64,000 nt of DNA from Leptobrachium leishanense (taxonomy: Eukaryota; Chordata; Amphibia; Anura; Megophryidae): assembly GCA_009667805.1 (NCBI GenBank), contig CM019075.1:17476376-17540375 (forward strand), read 5' to 3'. Made by a program: the position numbers and the translations under genes. This document shows positions 11,925-22,638 of this stretch, one piece after another; positions within the stretch are counted from its first letter, which is position 1, and every line of letters starts with the position of its first letter. The notes beneath the pieces are model-generated. The model was given only the letters and a program-made list of their open reading frames with translations. It had not been told where the DNA came from and did not search any database.

Positions 11925-12058
11925 ATAAACATAGTGTGACATAATCGCGCAAATGACACAGGATGGCAGGATTTCTGACACTAATGTAAAGGCAGCAGTG
12001 TAACTACTGTGGTTGCAAAGATGACTGGGCTTGAGGACACCCACTCGAGTTTACCTGG
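11925..12058 (-). repeat. Dispersed repeat, copy 2 (pair of 1060-1262)
   Basis: It matches 1060-1262 in scattered blocks, including ACTAATGTAA and GTAACTACTGTGGTTG followed by GACTGGGCT. The divergence is high, so it is an old interspersed element of unknown family. Confidence 0.45.
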
Positions 12059-12819
12059 CTAATTGTTTTTTTTTTTAAGAACTGGGGGGTGGCGACGGAA
12101 GGAAGTCGGTGATTGCAACCAGATTTCACAGATTTGCCAAATCATGGGCTCCAAGCCTATAGTTGTGTGGTTGGAGGAAACTCCTCTGTTTCACACAGTG
12201 CTACCAGCCAACCGGGGCTTGAGGGAAGAGGGGGCACTCCGATTACCTGACCACTTTAATAAGCTAAAGTGTTCACGGCGCGAGGAGTGTCCCTATACAT
12301 ATCAATTTAAGTGTCAGGTACCGATTTTCTGGAGGAACCAATCATGCAGAAGTAGCAGCCTTTTCAATACAGCTACTGGAAAAATGGCTGAAATAGTATA
12401 CACAGACCTCTCTGACCAGTAGGAGTGGAGTTAGTCAGTAAATCCTGGAGTAGTTCTTGATATAAGCACGCCACGCAGTAATATCTTCGACAATATGCAC
12501 ATATATATGTATATCCACGAATACTGTCTGTTGGCAGGGTCAATTAGAAGCAGATTTTCATAAAGGCAGGTGGCAATAAGGCGCAGTCAATAACAAGCAA
12601 AAGTCGGCAACAGGTATCAAAAATAGGATATACTTCCTAGGAGATATTCAGGTAACAGATAGGCAACAATAGTGGGTACAAAATGGCGCAGGTAACGGGT
12701 GAGGTTTCAGGTAAGGATTCACAGGCAGGTAGGCTCAGGTTGTAAACCGCAATAAACGAGCAATGACTCACACAGCATGTAGGTCTTTTATAGGGAGGCA
12801 TAACGAGGAGATTTAATCC

Positions 12820-13386
12820 AGCCGGTGTGCATCAGGGGTTTGGGTCGAAATCCCTACAACCAGGTTCCCTAATGCCAAAATCCCTGACGGCCAACTTCCC
12901 TACACAGACAACTCCCTGGCGGGCAACTTCCAGACATCCAAAATCCCAGCGGCTAACACTAAACCTACTCGTAGTCCCTAACCCCCTAAACCTAACCCTA
13001 ACCCCCTAAACCTAACCCTAACCTCCTAAACCTAGCCCTAACCCTAACCCCCTAAACCTAGCCCTAACCGTAACCCCCTAAACCTAGCCCTAACCCTAAC
13101 CCCCTAAACCTAGCCCTAACCCCCCTAAACCTAGCCCTAACCCCCTAAACCTAGCCCTAAACCCCTAAACCTAGCCCTAAACACCCTAAACCTAGCCCAT
13201 ACCCCCTTAAACCTAGGGTTAGTGTGTTAGTTTTCGGGTTTGCCGCTGGGATTATGGATGTCTGGAAGTTGGCCGTGTAGGGAAGTTGGGATGTCCGGCA
13301 CTTGTTCTGTCTGGAAATTGGCCGTCGGGATGTTGGCATTAGGAAACCTGGCTGTAGGGATTTTGTCCGACACCCGTGCACCAGCG
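12820..13386. mobile_element. Foldback element with telomere-like core
   Basis: Two inverted arms of about 140-165 bp (about 12820-12980 and 13215-13386) match each other in reverse complement. Both carry AAATCCCTACA, CCAGGTT, CCTAATGCCAA and GGCCAACTTCC. Between them lies an array of CCCTAA-type units. No ORF is credible; the short frames are the arms read in different frames. It is probably a non-autonomous DNA element, inserted in the LTR. Its target duplication is not clear. Confidence 0.7.
12981..13215. repeat. Telomere-like array (CCCTAAACCTAGCCCTAA units)
   Basis: About 230 bp of imperfect units combine CCCTAA with CCTAAACCTAG variants, for example CCCCCTAAACCTAACCCTAA. The vertebrate telomere unit CCCTAA appears many times but never in a long pure run. 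The array sits between the arms of a foldback element, so it travelled with that element and is not a chromosome end. Confidence 0.75.
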
Positions 13387-13907
13387 GGTCTGTACTTCCG
13401 GGTGTAGTCGCAGTCAGATGACATCACTCACAGCGGCCGTATAGGGGAGTGACGGCTCGTGCGGTTGGAAGGGGGAAGACTAATCCTCTGGCGTCTCCTA
13501 GACATGGGTGGCCCACAGAGCCTAGGAACCACCAGAAGCCCAGCAGAGTGCAGGAGGAGCGGCGGAGGCCGAGAGGGGTACGTGACATTAAGTCAGGGTT
13601 CAGAATCCCGGCTACCAAACACAACGTGGCCAATGATTGTACTAGCCACAGGACTGCAAGTTCCACAGTTTATTAGATATCCCTAAAGATAATAGGGGCA
13701 TGTTCATGTCTCACAAATTATTTTGCAATTCACCTGTATCAAAATTGGAATAGTGACCTGTGTACCTTGTCCGTGTCCGAGAATCAATGGTTTCTTGTGT
13801 CTATTGTGTGTAAGATCGCCTTCCCGTTACATTTTTGAAAAGAAAAAGAACAAAATATTTTGTATACACAAAGTAATCCTAATATCGAATTGCTTCCTCA
13901 ACTCTAG

Positions 13908-14024
13908 ATATTGACGAGTGCCGTTTCGGTTATTGCCAACAACTCTGCGCCAACGTTCCTGGTTCCTATTCCTGCACGTGCAATCCAGGATTTATACTTA
14001 ATGAAGATGGTCGATCCTGCCAAG
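13908..14024 (+). CDS. FBLN5: FBLN5 exon, calcium-binding EGF module (DIDECRFGYC)
   Basis: The exon is 117 bp, phase 1 to phase 1, with acceptor TCCTCAACTCTAG and donor GTACAC. It encodes DIDECRFGYCQQLCANVPGS and then the rest of one cbEGF module with six cysteines, ending SCQ. The leading D-x-D-E calcium ligands and the CxNxxGSYxC segment are intact. This corresponds to the cbEGF that precedes the last three in fibulin-5. The split first aspartate codon needs a G from an upstream exon outside the window. Confidence 0.95.
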
Positions 14025-15275
14025 GTACACCAGCACTGACGCAGAGACCGGGGCAGGAATGAGCTACACTTGTAGATTTATCAAGTATGTAGTGTTAAAA
14101 GCCAAACGTATGTAAGTGTGGTCAAGCTGTAGATTCGTTTTTCGGTCCTAAATTGGGAATTTTTTTATTCCTTGAAGATATTGTCCACTCTTGAAATAAA
14201 GGGCTAGGATTGCCATGATGACTGCAGGGCATTTTTTTCTTTTTTCGATTTTCATGATTGACTTGTTTGAGGTCAACCTCAAGTTTACAAAAATCGAAGA
14301 ATTTGGATACTTTTCAATGCCGGACCGTCCAAGAACTGGCTATCCAGAGCCTATCAGTTCATTAGACGCCTGCCAAAGCGATCGGCTCTGCCGATGTTGC
14401 CTTTTGTTATGTTTTGGCCTTTCACATGGTAAGCATTTTTTTGCTTTACCAACTTTGAAGCCAACAAACTGTTATACGGATAATTTCCCTATAGAATAGT
14501 GCAGTTCCAGCTATGTGTGTGCGCTACGTTATTTAATACCGCCACTACCAGATGCCCAGAGGTCTCATTGATTATCAGTAAAAAATAAGCACAGAAAAAC
14601 AGAATTCTGGAAAATCAAAACAGAAAAATAAAGAAACCACACGCCAACCCCAGAATAACATTTCCAGAGTCGGATTAGGAAGCAGATTAAGCTCTGTTGG
14701 GGCAAAGTTACAAATTTGTTCTGTAATCCAACCCCATTTATGAAATCTAGCACTCGCCTAGAGAATACACTTAGACTGTCATGAACATAATTGTGTAAAC
14801 GCACACCTGGCGAGTTTCGAAGAAACAATTCAGAATATTTTGCACAATGGCCGTTTTCTATTACATTAATGATATGTTCTTGGGTATTGAGTTTTAGTCT
14901 TCCAGACACGCTCACTTCACACAATTGCTGATACGTTGTAAAGGGTGATCATCAATTTCACCTCTATTTCCGTGTTGGCACTGGGGTTTATTTGCAGTGG
15001 ATTGCAGATCACTGTGTCAAAACATTTCCACAATTAATGACAAAATAGACAAATAAATCTCCAATCATTGGCTTGGCTTTACCAATGGCTTCATCTGGGT
15101 GACTATGTTATCCGATGAGTTAACGCACGCGTTATCTGTGTTATATTATGAATAAAATGCAGAAGTCACACTAATAAATTAATCAAACATACATTTTTTT
15201 TCTTTTGTTTTGTTCATTATAGAAACTCTTCCATTGAATGTCACATTAACATTTTCGCCATTGCCAATTTTTCAG

Positions 15276-15395
15276 ATGTAGATGAATGTGTTGCATCGAA
15301 TCCTTGCGTACAGAGCTGTTTGAACACCTACGGCTCCTATCTATGTCGCTGTGAACCTGGCTATGAACTGGAGGATGATGGAATTAGCTGTAGTG
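15276..15395 (+). CDS. FBLN5: FBLN5 exon, cbEGF module ([11 protein letters not shown])
   Basis: The exon is 120 bp, phase 1 to phase 1, with acceptor TTTTTCAG and donor GTGAGT. It encodes a complete six-cysteine cbEGF with [20 protein letters not shown] at its start and [13 protein letters not shown] near its end. Length and motif order equal the matching human exon. It is separated from the next coding exon by only 135 bp. Confidence 0.95.
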
Positions 15396-15530
15396 GTGAG
15401 TTGTTCACTATGTCGTGCACAAAATATGCCATTACGAAGGAGCCGGACGGTGGGTTCCTGTAGCATCGGTGCAGGCCCCCGTGTCAGGGATGCATAGTTT
15501 GTGCAAAGTGGTCTGTTCTTATGCTTGTAG

Positions 15531-15653
15531 ATATGGACGAGTGCAGCGTCTCGGAGTTCCTCTGCCAATACGAATGTGTCAATGGTCCAGGGTCCTATTA
15601 CTGCATCTGTCCAGAGGGCTACACGCTGTTAGACGATACCCGCAGCTGCCAAG
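15531..15653 (+). CDS. FBLN5: FBLN5 exon, cbEGF module ([12 protein letters not shown])
   Basis: The exon is 123 bp, phase 1 to phase 1, with acceptor TGCTTGTAG and donor GTGAGA. It encodes one cbEGF with [20 protein letters not shown] and [17 protein letters not shown]. The SEFLCQ.ECVN stretch is diagnostic of FBLN5 rather than FBLN3 or FBLN4. Calcium ligands and all six cysteines are present. Confidence 0.95.
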
Positions 15654-16523
15654 GTGAGAGTGCTAGCAAATGGAAATTAGGTAGAGTGTTCTGCCACGAT
15701 ACCTTTAAATGACCATTCTGCACTTTTGTTTAGTAGAGGGTGGCTATATTTAGGGGTCTAAGACATTCTGGAACTGAATTACAAAGCAGTAACTAGCTGG
15801 CGAACAATTGGAATCTAATTCTTTTTTTTGGAAGAGTTGTCGTCTTCTCTAATATCCAGTTCGTTAAGAAACTTAAGCAGGTGTAACAAACTGCTGTTAG
15901 AAATGCTATAATTTGACCTAATGGTCTCATTGTCCATAGCAACCTCCCTCTTACTCTCAGTAACCCTACCTCGCTCTACAAATTCCATACATCGGGTCAT
16001 TAGTTATAAAGATATTGGAGAATACGGAATATTATGCAATGTGATGCTCATCCATCTTCGATAGATTGTGTAGTCAAATCTTATTCTATGGACTAAAAAA
16101 TTTTCTGAGGAGGGTCATGCCTTGATCCTGTTTCTCTAACTTGATTCACCATAATTCATTGCCTGCTTTGTTTACCCAGCGCGGTTGCATCAGAATATGC
16201 AGGCACATTATAATTAAAAATACTTAGAAGAAGCCAAAATCACGAGGTAATAGAAGTAAAGGACAATCCGCCAGATAGTAGAACAGAAAACTTCCTATCA
16301 CACCTGTCTATAATAACAGTTTGATAAAATAAATTGGATTCCATATCATCACATTGGTAAAGGGTACTATAATGGGAAGACGGTTTGCCCCTACTTTGTC
16401 ATGTTTTTCCTACATGGAAGATTAAAGAAACATATAGATACTTTGTTTATCTGTAGATCTAATTTAACCATGATATCAATTATTAAATAACTGCAAACAT
16501 ATAATCATATTCTTGAAATGCAG

Positions 16524-16650
16524 ATAATGATGAATGTGACGTAAGAAATCATACATGTTCCACACAACAAGCATGTATCAATATTCCTGGGGGCTATAAA
16601 TGCCTTGACCCGGTGAGGTGTGAAGATCCTTACATTCAGATCAGCGATAA
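16524..16650 (+). CDS. FBLN5: FBLN5 exon, last cbEGF and start of fibulin C-terminal domain
   Basis: The exon is 127 bp, entering in phase 1 and leaving in phase 2, with acceptor AATGCAG and donor GTGAGT. It encodes DNDECDVRNHTCSTQQACIN, the last EGF-like module, then CLDPVRCEDPYIQISD leading into the fibulin C-terminal fold. The module is the atypical final cbEGF of short fibulins. Confidence 0.94.
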
Positions 16651-16954
16651 GTGAGTAAAAAAAAGCACATTTAGTCAATCTTGAAATGATATGTAATATG
16701 TATACTAAAACATATTAAGCATATTAAAGAAAAACACTGTGTCGCAAAATCATTTATAGATATATATCACTGACAAAATTTTGGGGAAAAAAGCTCAGCC
16801 CTGTCAAATATACCTTTTGACAATGCTGCTGTTTATCATTATTCCCCCTTGTAAGAACACTGTTGTGTATTCATATCACTGTCCCCAAAACGTAAAGGTG
16901 GTGAAAAGACAGATGTATCATGCCTCGCTAAGCTATTTGTCTCTTTATGTGTAG

Positions 16955-17150
16955 CCGGTGTATGTGTCCAGTAGAGAACCCATCCTGCAGAGACCAGCCG
17001 TTCACCATTGTCCACCGGCACATGGACTTGATCTCTAGTCGCAGTGTTCCCACGGACATCTTCCAGATGCAAGCCACCACACGCTATCCTGGAGCCTACT
17101 ACATCTTCCAGATAAAGTCTGGAAATGAAGGCAGAGAGTTCTACATGAGG
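16955..17150 (+). CDS. FBLN5: FBLN5 exon, fibulin C-terminal domain part 1
   Basis: The exon is 196 bp with acceptor TTATGTGTAG and donor GTGAGG. It completes an Asn codon and encodes RCMCPVENPSCRDQPFTIVH, then SVPTDIFQMQATTRYPGAYY and a stretch ending GREFYMR. These match the fibulin-5 C-terminal domain, which contributes to elastogenic binding of tropoelastin and LOXL1 (family knowledge). Confidence 0.95.
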
Positions 17151-19508
17151 GTGAGGATTAGAAGTTTACTATTACACACCAGTAAATGGTTGACAGCACT
17201 CCATTAAAGGAACTTTCTAGTGTACAGCCAGTCCAATGCTTCTCAAGGAAAAGCGTAACCAGACATACATGGAACGTTAGTTCAACCTGTAGATTCCTCC
17301 GCAAACTCTGTAGGTGCACAATGTGTAGTTTCTCAAACAGAACCAAGCCAATACTACGAATCCCCAACTCTGGCCACTGATTGACAGCCTTCAGATCAGA
17401 GGCGAGCATGAAACCCACCCTACAGGTGAAACTAGGGTTGCCAGATCAACCATATCTTTCAAGACACTTATGACTTTCGATTGCCAATAGATGGCACACA
17501 AAATGCTCCCTGATGGTACATAGAATCGACATGTAATTGTAGGGAAGTCAGTTCAATAGTGCCGGCAATATTATCCAGTGTCCAGAATTGCTTTTGCCAA
17601 AAACATACAAAGAAATCCATGCACACACTAAATATGTGATTGTAAAGTTTTTTTTAAGACTGTCTCGCCTTTTTTTGGGGACACAATTGTGCCATATGGC
17701 CATACCGTGTCAAAACAGCATTGCGTAAAATTTACCCAAAGGGTTCCGGCCTTAATTTCCACTTTTGCTAGCTATATACATTACGCACGTGTTGCACCAC
17801 TGCATAGTCTACCACCGGCAACCTTCTACAATATATATACTTAGGAGACACCTGTGTGGGAAAGGGGGGACACCTTAACCCAAAAACCCAGTCAGAATAT
17901 ATCCTCAGAAATTCATATACTGGGAAGCATAACCCAGAGAAAAGAACATTTTAGGCCAGAACAGTTGAGCTGACGGAGAACTGGAGTTGGATAAAATTCA
18001 TGTTCTGCTGCTTGCCCTTACAATGTGCACCGACCCTACAATTCAGTTTTTCTGACGCTGAAGTTAACCTGTTCATGCTGCTAAACAGACGCCACATGCC
18101 CGTTTTATCCGCTGCCATTTATCCTCCTGAAATAAATGATCCCATCAAGGTATATTTTTTTTTTGGAATAAAATTCAGGCGAACTAGCACAAGCCTGAAC
18201 GCACAGCAGACACCCATAAGCCATTCACTTTTCTACGGCTGGCAAAGAGCAAGCTGGACATTTATACGACCACGAGGGGGCGTCTTCATAGGAATATTTT
18301 TGCTCTGAACTGATCCATACGCTGCTGTCGTGGTTTCCATGTTCTATCTCAAACATACCAAACACGGGGCTGGATTGACATAAAATGAGTCTTTAATGGT
18401 TTTTATGGTTCGGTAAACAGACTTGACTACACCCTTCTTTTAAAAACGAAAAGGAAAATAATAGCAGAGTCAAGGAACCTGCCTTAAATCCTGTTAAAAA
18501 TACAAAGCCTCGGCGCTCTTTGTAGTTAGCCTCAAGCTGGTGCGCGCAGTGAGGCCTCGTAACCATAAAACCCTGGAAACGCAAATAATTCTTGCAGTGG
18601 GTCCGGCAGACTGCACCCCACAGCACGAGCTGGATCTCAACCCTCAGCGTCAACCGGCCGTACATACATCTAGAGACGGCCATGCTGAACATTTCCAAAA
18701 ATGATACTTCTGGAATTATATTTACAAGGACATAAATACACTTGTATCGCTTATGTTTGATCAGCACCATACAGAGGAGGCTTATAGTGAATTACGCAAA
18801 GCTCACGTAGGATGGACCTCTTGATATGCACAAAAACGCAGAAATGAGAACGACAAATTTTAAGGGGGAAAAAAAAACGCCTTTTTAAAAAGATTGGGAA
18901 TCCAAAGTTTCGTCAAAAAAATACCAAAAATACAGAAAGATGTTCAGAAAAAAATAAAGACTTTAGCAGAAAATGAGAAGAATAAACGGTTTAATAAAAA
19001 AAAAAAATGAAAACGAATATATTATTTTACATTAAATCTTATGGGATTCGCCTGTTTGACCTGACGAACTGAACCACCGAAAATCCGTCAGAACGGAACC
19101 CCGTCGTAACTCGAGGACTGTCTGTACTGATAAATTCTAATTGAATTCTAATTGAATGTGTAAAATTAAAGCCAAAATTTCCATTAGCGAGTATAGACGC
19201 GAGTGCCAATAATTTAGCCAATCGAAATGCTGGTATGCCCTTAATTAAATCTATTGCATCAAAGACTCTCTGAAATGCGGTAGAAAAATCTGTACATTTT
19301 GGCGATCGGGCCGAATTAAAAACAAGGCCCAAATGTCCATGGTCTGGTGCTTCATTGGCAATGTCAACGGCACGCAGTTACACTTTCAAGATCAAAAAAT
19401 TGCATTTAGTTTTAGTCAAATCGCTTATTGCTCCAACACTCGCTCATTGTAATGAACTGTTTTTTTTTAAAAATTAATTTATCCTTTCTTTTTTTCCCTT
19501 TTTCTCAG

Positions 19509-19670
19509 CAAACTGGACCCATCAGTGCCACCCTGGTGATGACTCGACCCATCAAAGGCCCCCGAGACGTCGTCCTAGACCTGGAAATGGTGACTGTGAA
19601 TACTGTGGTGAACTTCCGTGGGAGCTCTGTCATCCGGCTGAGGATATTTTTATCGGAGCATCCATTCTGA
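19509..19670 (+). CDS. FBLN5: FBLN5 terminal coding exon
   Basis: The exon starts after TTTTCTCAG and encodes QTGPISATLVMTRPIKGPRD, then LDLEMVTVNTVVNFRGSSVI and RLRIFLSEHPF before TGA at 19668-19670. The length (53 residues) equals that of other vertebrate FBLN5 terminal exons. The preceding intron is about 2.36 kb and holds no exon-like open frame. Confidence 0.96.
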   Translation, partial: QTGPISATLVMTRPIKGPRDVVLDLEMVTVNTVVNFRGSSVIRLRIFLSEHPF

Positions 19671-19941
19671 GCCCTGGGATTATTGCAGATATTGTTTAAC
19701 GATATTGTTCCTTTCCTGATGTGCGGTCTATACCGTGAAAGGTGATACAGTGCCCGTGTTAAAAAAAGAAGCACCACTAATTAGGAGTACACCTATACAC
19801 ATTTTATTACACGTATGTACATGAAAAGTCCCTGCTTTTCATATACGTATATATATATACACACACACAATTCTCAATTTAAATTGCATTTTCGCTCAAT
19901 GATTGCCAAGCTTTAGTGCTACTAGGAAAGTGTGTGTATAT

Positions 19942-20063
19942 CAGGGATCTCAAAATCTGGCCCCGCAGAGGGTGATGGCCTACAATTCCCAGAATTATTT
20001 GAATGCAGATAATCATGGTAGTTGTAGATCAGAAACATCTGGGGGCAGGAATTTGAGATCCTG
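19942..20063. mobile_element. Short foldback MITE, hAT-like, in FBLN5 3' UTR
   Basis: The ends CAGGGATCTCAAA and TTTGAGATCCTG are inverted repeats, extended inward by TCTGGCCCC against GGGGGCAGG. The flanks on both sides contain TGTGTAT, which fits a duplicated 7-8 bp target, although the surrounding TG-rich sequence makes this weak. It is 122 bp and could fold into one hairpin in RNA. Confidence 0.65.
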
Positions 20064-20147
20064 TGTGTATGTATATATATATATATATATATATAAAACC
20101 AAAAAATATCCAACACTTAATCCTTGGCTTTTTGTTTTGTCAGGTCC

Positions 20148-20325
20148 TTGCCTTGGTGCAAAAAAATCCAATTCAATTACGTAGATTGCCAAGGTGGACA
20201 ATGCGCATTTGAGGTTCTAAATTAAAAAAATGTTTATTAATGCTACGTTAATGAAAGATTTTTTTTTATGCAAGTCCTTGAGTTCAATCTACATAATTGA
20301 TTTGGATTTTTTTGCACTAAGGCAA
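20148..20325. repeat. Inverted repeat, 41-bp arms
   Basis: The arm at 20148-20188 (containing GCAAAAAAATCCAATTCAAT) is the reverse complement, with few mismatches, of 20285-20325 (containing GATTTGGATTTTTTTGCAC). The loop is about 96 bp. It is probably another foldback MITE and would form a strong hairpin in the FBLN5 3' UTR. Confidence 0.75.
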
Positions 20326-20329
20326 AATA

Positions 20330-20338
<9 letters not shown>

Positions 20339-20378
<40 letters not shown>
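20339..20378. repeat. (CA)n microsatellite
   Basis: About 20 uninterrupted CA units, preceded by a short TA run. The small open frame across it is an artefact of the repeat. Confidence 0.95.
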
Positions 20379-20381
<3 letters not shown>

Positions 20382-21380
20382 TCGCCTCTTAAGTTGTGGA
20401 CCAAAGTAAAGAACTGTAAATACATTTGTGTAAATACATTTATAAGAGCAAAAGTTGTTGTTTTTTTTCTACTAAATGTATTTCTCTGGGTTTATGATAT
20501 TACCTATATGTAAAATTCTTCGTAACGTCCAATGCCAGGTGCACCCCGTGGCCTTTAAACTTACTTAAATGGTCTCAATAGCGAATGGTGCAATCTCACC
20601 TGTACACGGTGCTATGTCAGGTAAGGTCTGCAAGCTCTGAGAACATCACCCCTGGCTTCTACATCTCTGCATTATGCTAATCACGTTGGCATACAAAAAA
20701 CTTTTGCCTGCCTCCAAAATCTGAGTAGTCTGTGTCTATGGGGGGGGGGGGGGTGGTGTTTATCCTGGCCCTAACTTTAACATATATCAGTCAAGGCCTA
20801 GGCTACGGCATGCGACGCGCTTCTTGTTAGATATGGAGGATACTGAAGAAGATGAAGTGATAATTATGTAAATATATCTTTTAAACAGGCCTGTCCTTAT
20901 TTGATGCATGGTGATGGTGGTGGTGATGGTGGTGGTGGTGGTGGGGTGGGGGGCGGAGAACTGTCCGCATGAGGATTGCTCGCTGTGCCCTGTCCGTAGA
21001 GTCTGTGAATCATTGAAGAGGCTGAGCAGTGTTCTTCCCACAAGCGCATTCATTCATCATTGATTGGAAAATTATATATTTTATACAATTTCTTTTCTAT
21101 AAAAATAATAAATAAAAGCACATGGGAGGCAGGAGTTATTAGGTCTATGCCATAATCGTTTATGTACGTGTGTCCAGTGGTTCCCAGCCCAGGGTTCTTA
21201 AGGGAAATGCTCCAGGGTGTTTGTATCCCATGTAATCTACAGCGACTCTCCAGTCAGGAAAGGAATCTTGTAATTTAAGGCAATATACTTCTTGAATGCT
21301 TTGTTTATTTTTCGTAAAAACCTAATTATTGTTTTAAAATGTTTTTATGGAGATTTTTCAATAAACAAGACTTTTTGGAT

Positions 21381-21934
21381 TGATTGTTGTATTTCGCATT
21401 ATTTTCGTTCTAAACATTTGGGGTGAAACGAAGATATGAGAGTTTACAGTGCAGAGAGCAGATAGTTTCTCACCTGGAGCCGGGTGGAATGGAATCTCTG
21501 CTCCTCACTCAGCAGCACGTGAGACAAGAGGACAGGATGCCATGTTCCCACTGCTCTGTAACAGCCTGCAGCTTCCGGAGCTCATCAGCAGCTGAGAGCA
21601 GCCACTCACTGGGGGCTGTGTGTGCACTGCTAATCTGACAGTGCAGGAGCAGGGCCCCAGGAACACACTGCCTGGAGGACTGGGAGGAGCAACTCCGGCA
21701 GCATCAGCTCCTTTCACTGCCCGGAGCTGCTGACATGAGCTTGACCAGTGAGTCTGAGGTCAATGTGGGGGGAGGCAACGTTGCAAGGCCACAGGGGGGG
21801 GGGTGAGGCCTTAGGCGGCCGCCTTAACTGCCTAATTGGAGAGCCACCTCTGGAGGAGACCCAGCAAGAGTGGTGCGAATCAACTCGATTTCAAAGGGAT
21901 CATATTTAAAGGCAGGTAAAGACCTGGACAGGCT
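21381..21934. other. Intergenic sequence with a possible hAT-like end
   Basis: Beyond the likely FBLN5 3' end, 21800-21852 reads like one terminus of a hAT family (GGCGGCCGCCTTAACTGCC then GCCACCTCTG). I cannot find its partner end. A G run lies near 21796. No gene is visible. Confidence 0.35.
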
Positions 21935-21981
21935 ATCTCTTGATAAAGCCGCACTGTACAAGCGGCGAAACGCGTCGAGAT
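21935..21981 (+). ncRNA. Hammerhead-like motif (HHR-B), core decayed
   Basis: Stem I ATCTC pairs with GAGAT (extendable by a wobble and a C-G pair). The core is TTGATAA, two transitions from CTGATGA. Stem II is GCCGC with GCGGC closing a 9-nt loop. Then come GAAA and the palindromic minimal stem III ACGCGT, ending GTC before stem I. The architecture is intact but C3 and G8 are changed, so it is probably inactive. No PLE coding sequence is adjacent. Confidence 0.7.
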
Positions 21982-22638
21982 GGGTGTCTTTTAAACAGTA
22001 TTTTTTTGCCTTGGATTTGATCATGCTTATCAGTAAACTGGCTTTAGCCCCTATTCAATGAGGGCTGTATAGGCTGGTGTAGTATTAAGGTGTTGGAATA
22101 CGCAGCGAGATTGAATGCTCGAGAGTACCACGGTATTACTTACAATTATCCTGGAGTGACAGCTCTTTATATCTCATTTTTTTGTGATCCTAAAGTTGTG
22201 TAGGCACTTACAAGATGGCAATTAGTATTACATATATGTTTATCTGGTAGCCACCACAGAATGAGGGTGGCAATTGGGCTAATTGAACTTTGTCCACTCA
22301 CAGGCGATCATTAGTCATCTGGCTATAGGAATCCTCAACTGCTCCATGTTCCCACGTTTACTAGGAATGCAACATTAATATACACTTGTTACTCCGATAT
22401 ACAATTGTTATTCAGATATATTCACACTGCCACTGCAATATATAGGCGCTTCATTGTTGCTTCGGGTCTAATACAGTGGGATATTGGGAGTTGTGAGGAA
22501 TAGCTCTCCCTTACCTTTACTGACTGTAATGACTGTTCTATTTCATGATTGGTTATGGTTTTAATGATTTATTGTGATGTATACATGTTTAGAGATATAC
22601 TGTCAGCCCAGATTCAGACAAATGCAGCTGAAAGTTGA
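21982..22638. other. Unassigned sequence downstream of HHR-B
   Basis: AT-rich sequence without ORF motifs. It may be the non-coding body (pseudo-LTR) of a truncated PLE or of a non-autonomous hammerhead element, judged only from its position 3' of HHR-B. Boundaries are unknown. Confidence 0.3.

Larger units (their letters stand above)
12420..13588 (-). mobile_element. LTR of a retrotransposon (Ty3/Gypsy-like), interrupted
   Basis: On the - strand it begins TGTCACGTACCCC at 13588, a TG start of LTR type. Past an insertion, it carries the promoter-like CCCTATAAAAGACC (about 12790-12805), a GCTCGTTTATTGCGG segment and repeated CCTGCCTGTG-type motifs. No internal gag or pol lies nearby, so this is a solo or truncated LTR. 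The foldback at about 12820-13386 splits it. The left end near 12420 is approximate. The Gypsy-like label is by general appearance only. Confidence 0.5.
13908..21380 (+). other. FBLN5: FBLN5 (fibulin-5) gene, 3' portion
   Basis: Six exons encode roughly 281 C-terminal residues of fibulin-5, a secreted matrix protein needed for elastic fibre assembly. All exons have AG/GT boundaries and compatible phases. Introns lie at 14025-15275, 15396-15530, 15654-16523, 16651-16954 and 17151-19508. FBLN5 is distinguished from FBLN3 and FBLN4 by [22 protein letters not shown] and ATTRYPGAYYIFQIKSGNEG. The upstream exons (first EGF modules, RGD region and signal peptide) are not in the window. The introns hold no other gene I can see. 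The 3' UTR probably ends at the AATAAA at 21360. Confidence 0.93.
19671..21380 (+). other. FBLN5: FBLN5 3' UTR (inferred extent)
   Basis: Non-coding AT-rich sequence after the stop. Possible polyadenylation signals are AATAAA at 21111-21116 and 21360-21365; the second is followed by a GT-rich stretch (GGATTGATTGTTGTATT) and is the better candidate. The region contains two inverted-repeat hairpins, a TA repeat (20071-20095), a CA repeat (20339-20378), a G run near 20740 and a GGT-rich run near 20915-20945. The extent is inference without transcript data. Confidence 0.55.

Noticed and set aside
12981..13215. Chromosome end or fusion point (telomere repeat)
   Set aside because: The CCCTAA units are degenerate, only about 230 bp long, and enclosed by the inverted arms of a foldback element.
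14215..14499. 94-residue frame as a missing FBLN5 exon
   Set aside because: No EGF cysteine pattern, and the flanking exons already join phase 1 to phase 1 with the normal module order.
17186..17418. Open frames in the FBLN5 intron after the penultimate exon
   Set aside because: They have no splice-compatible boundaries and no similarity to fibulin. The terminal exon joins in phase without them.
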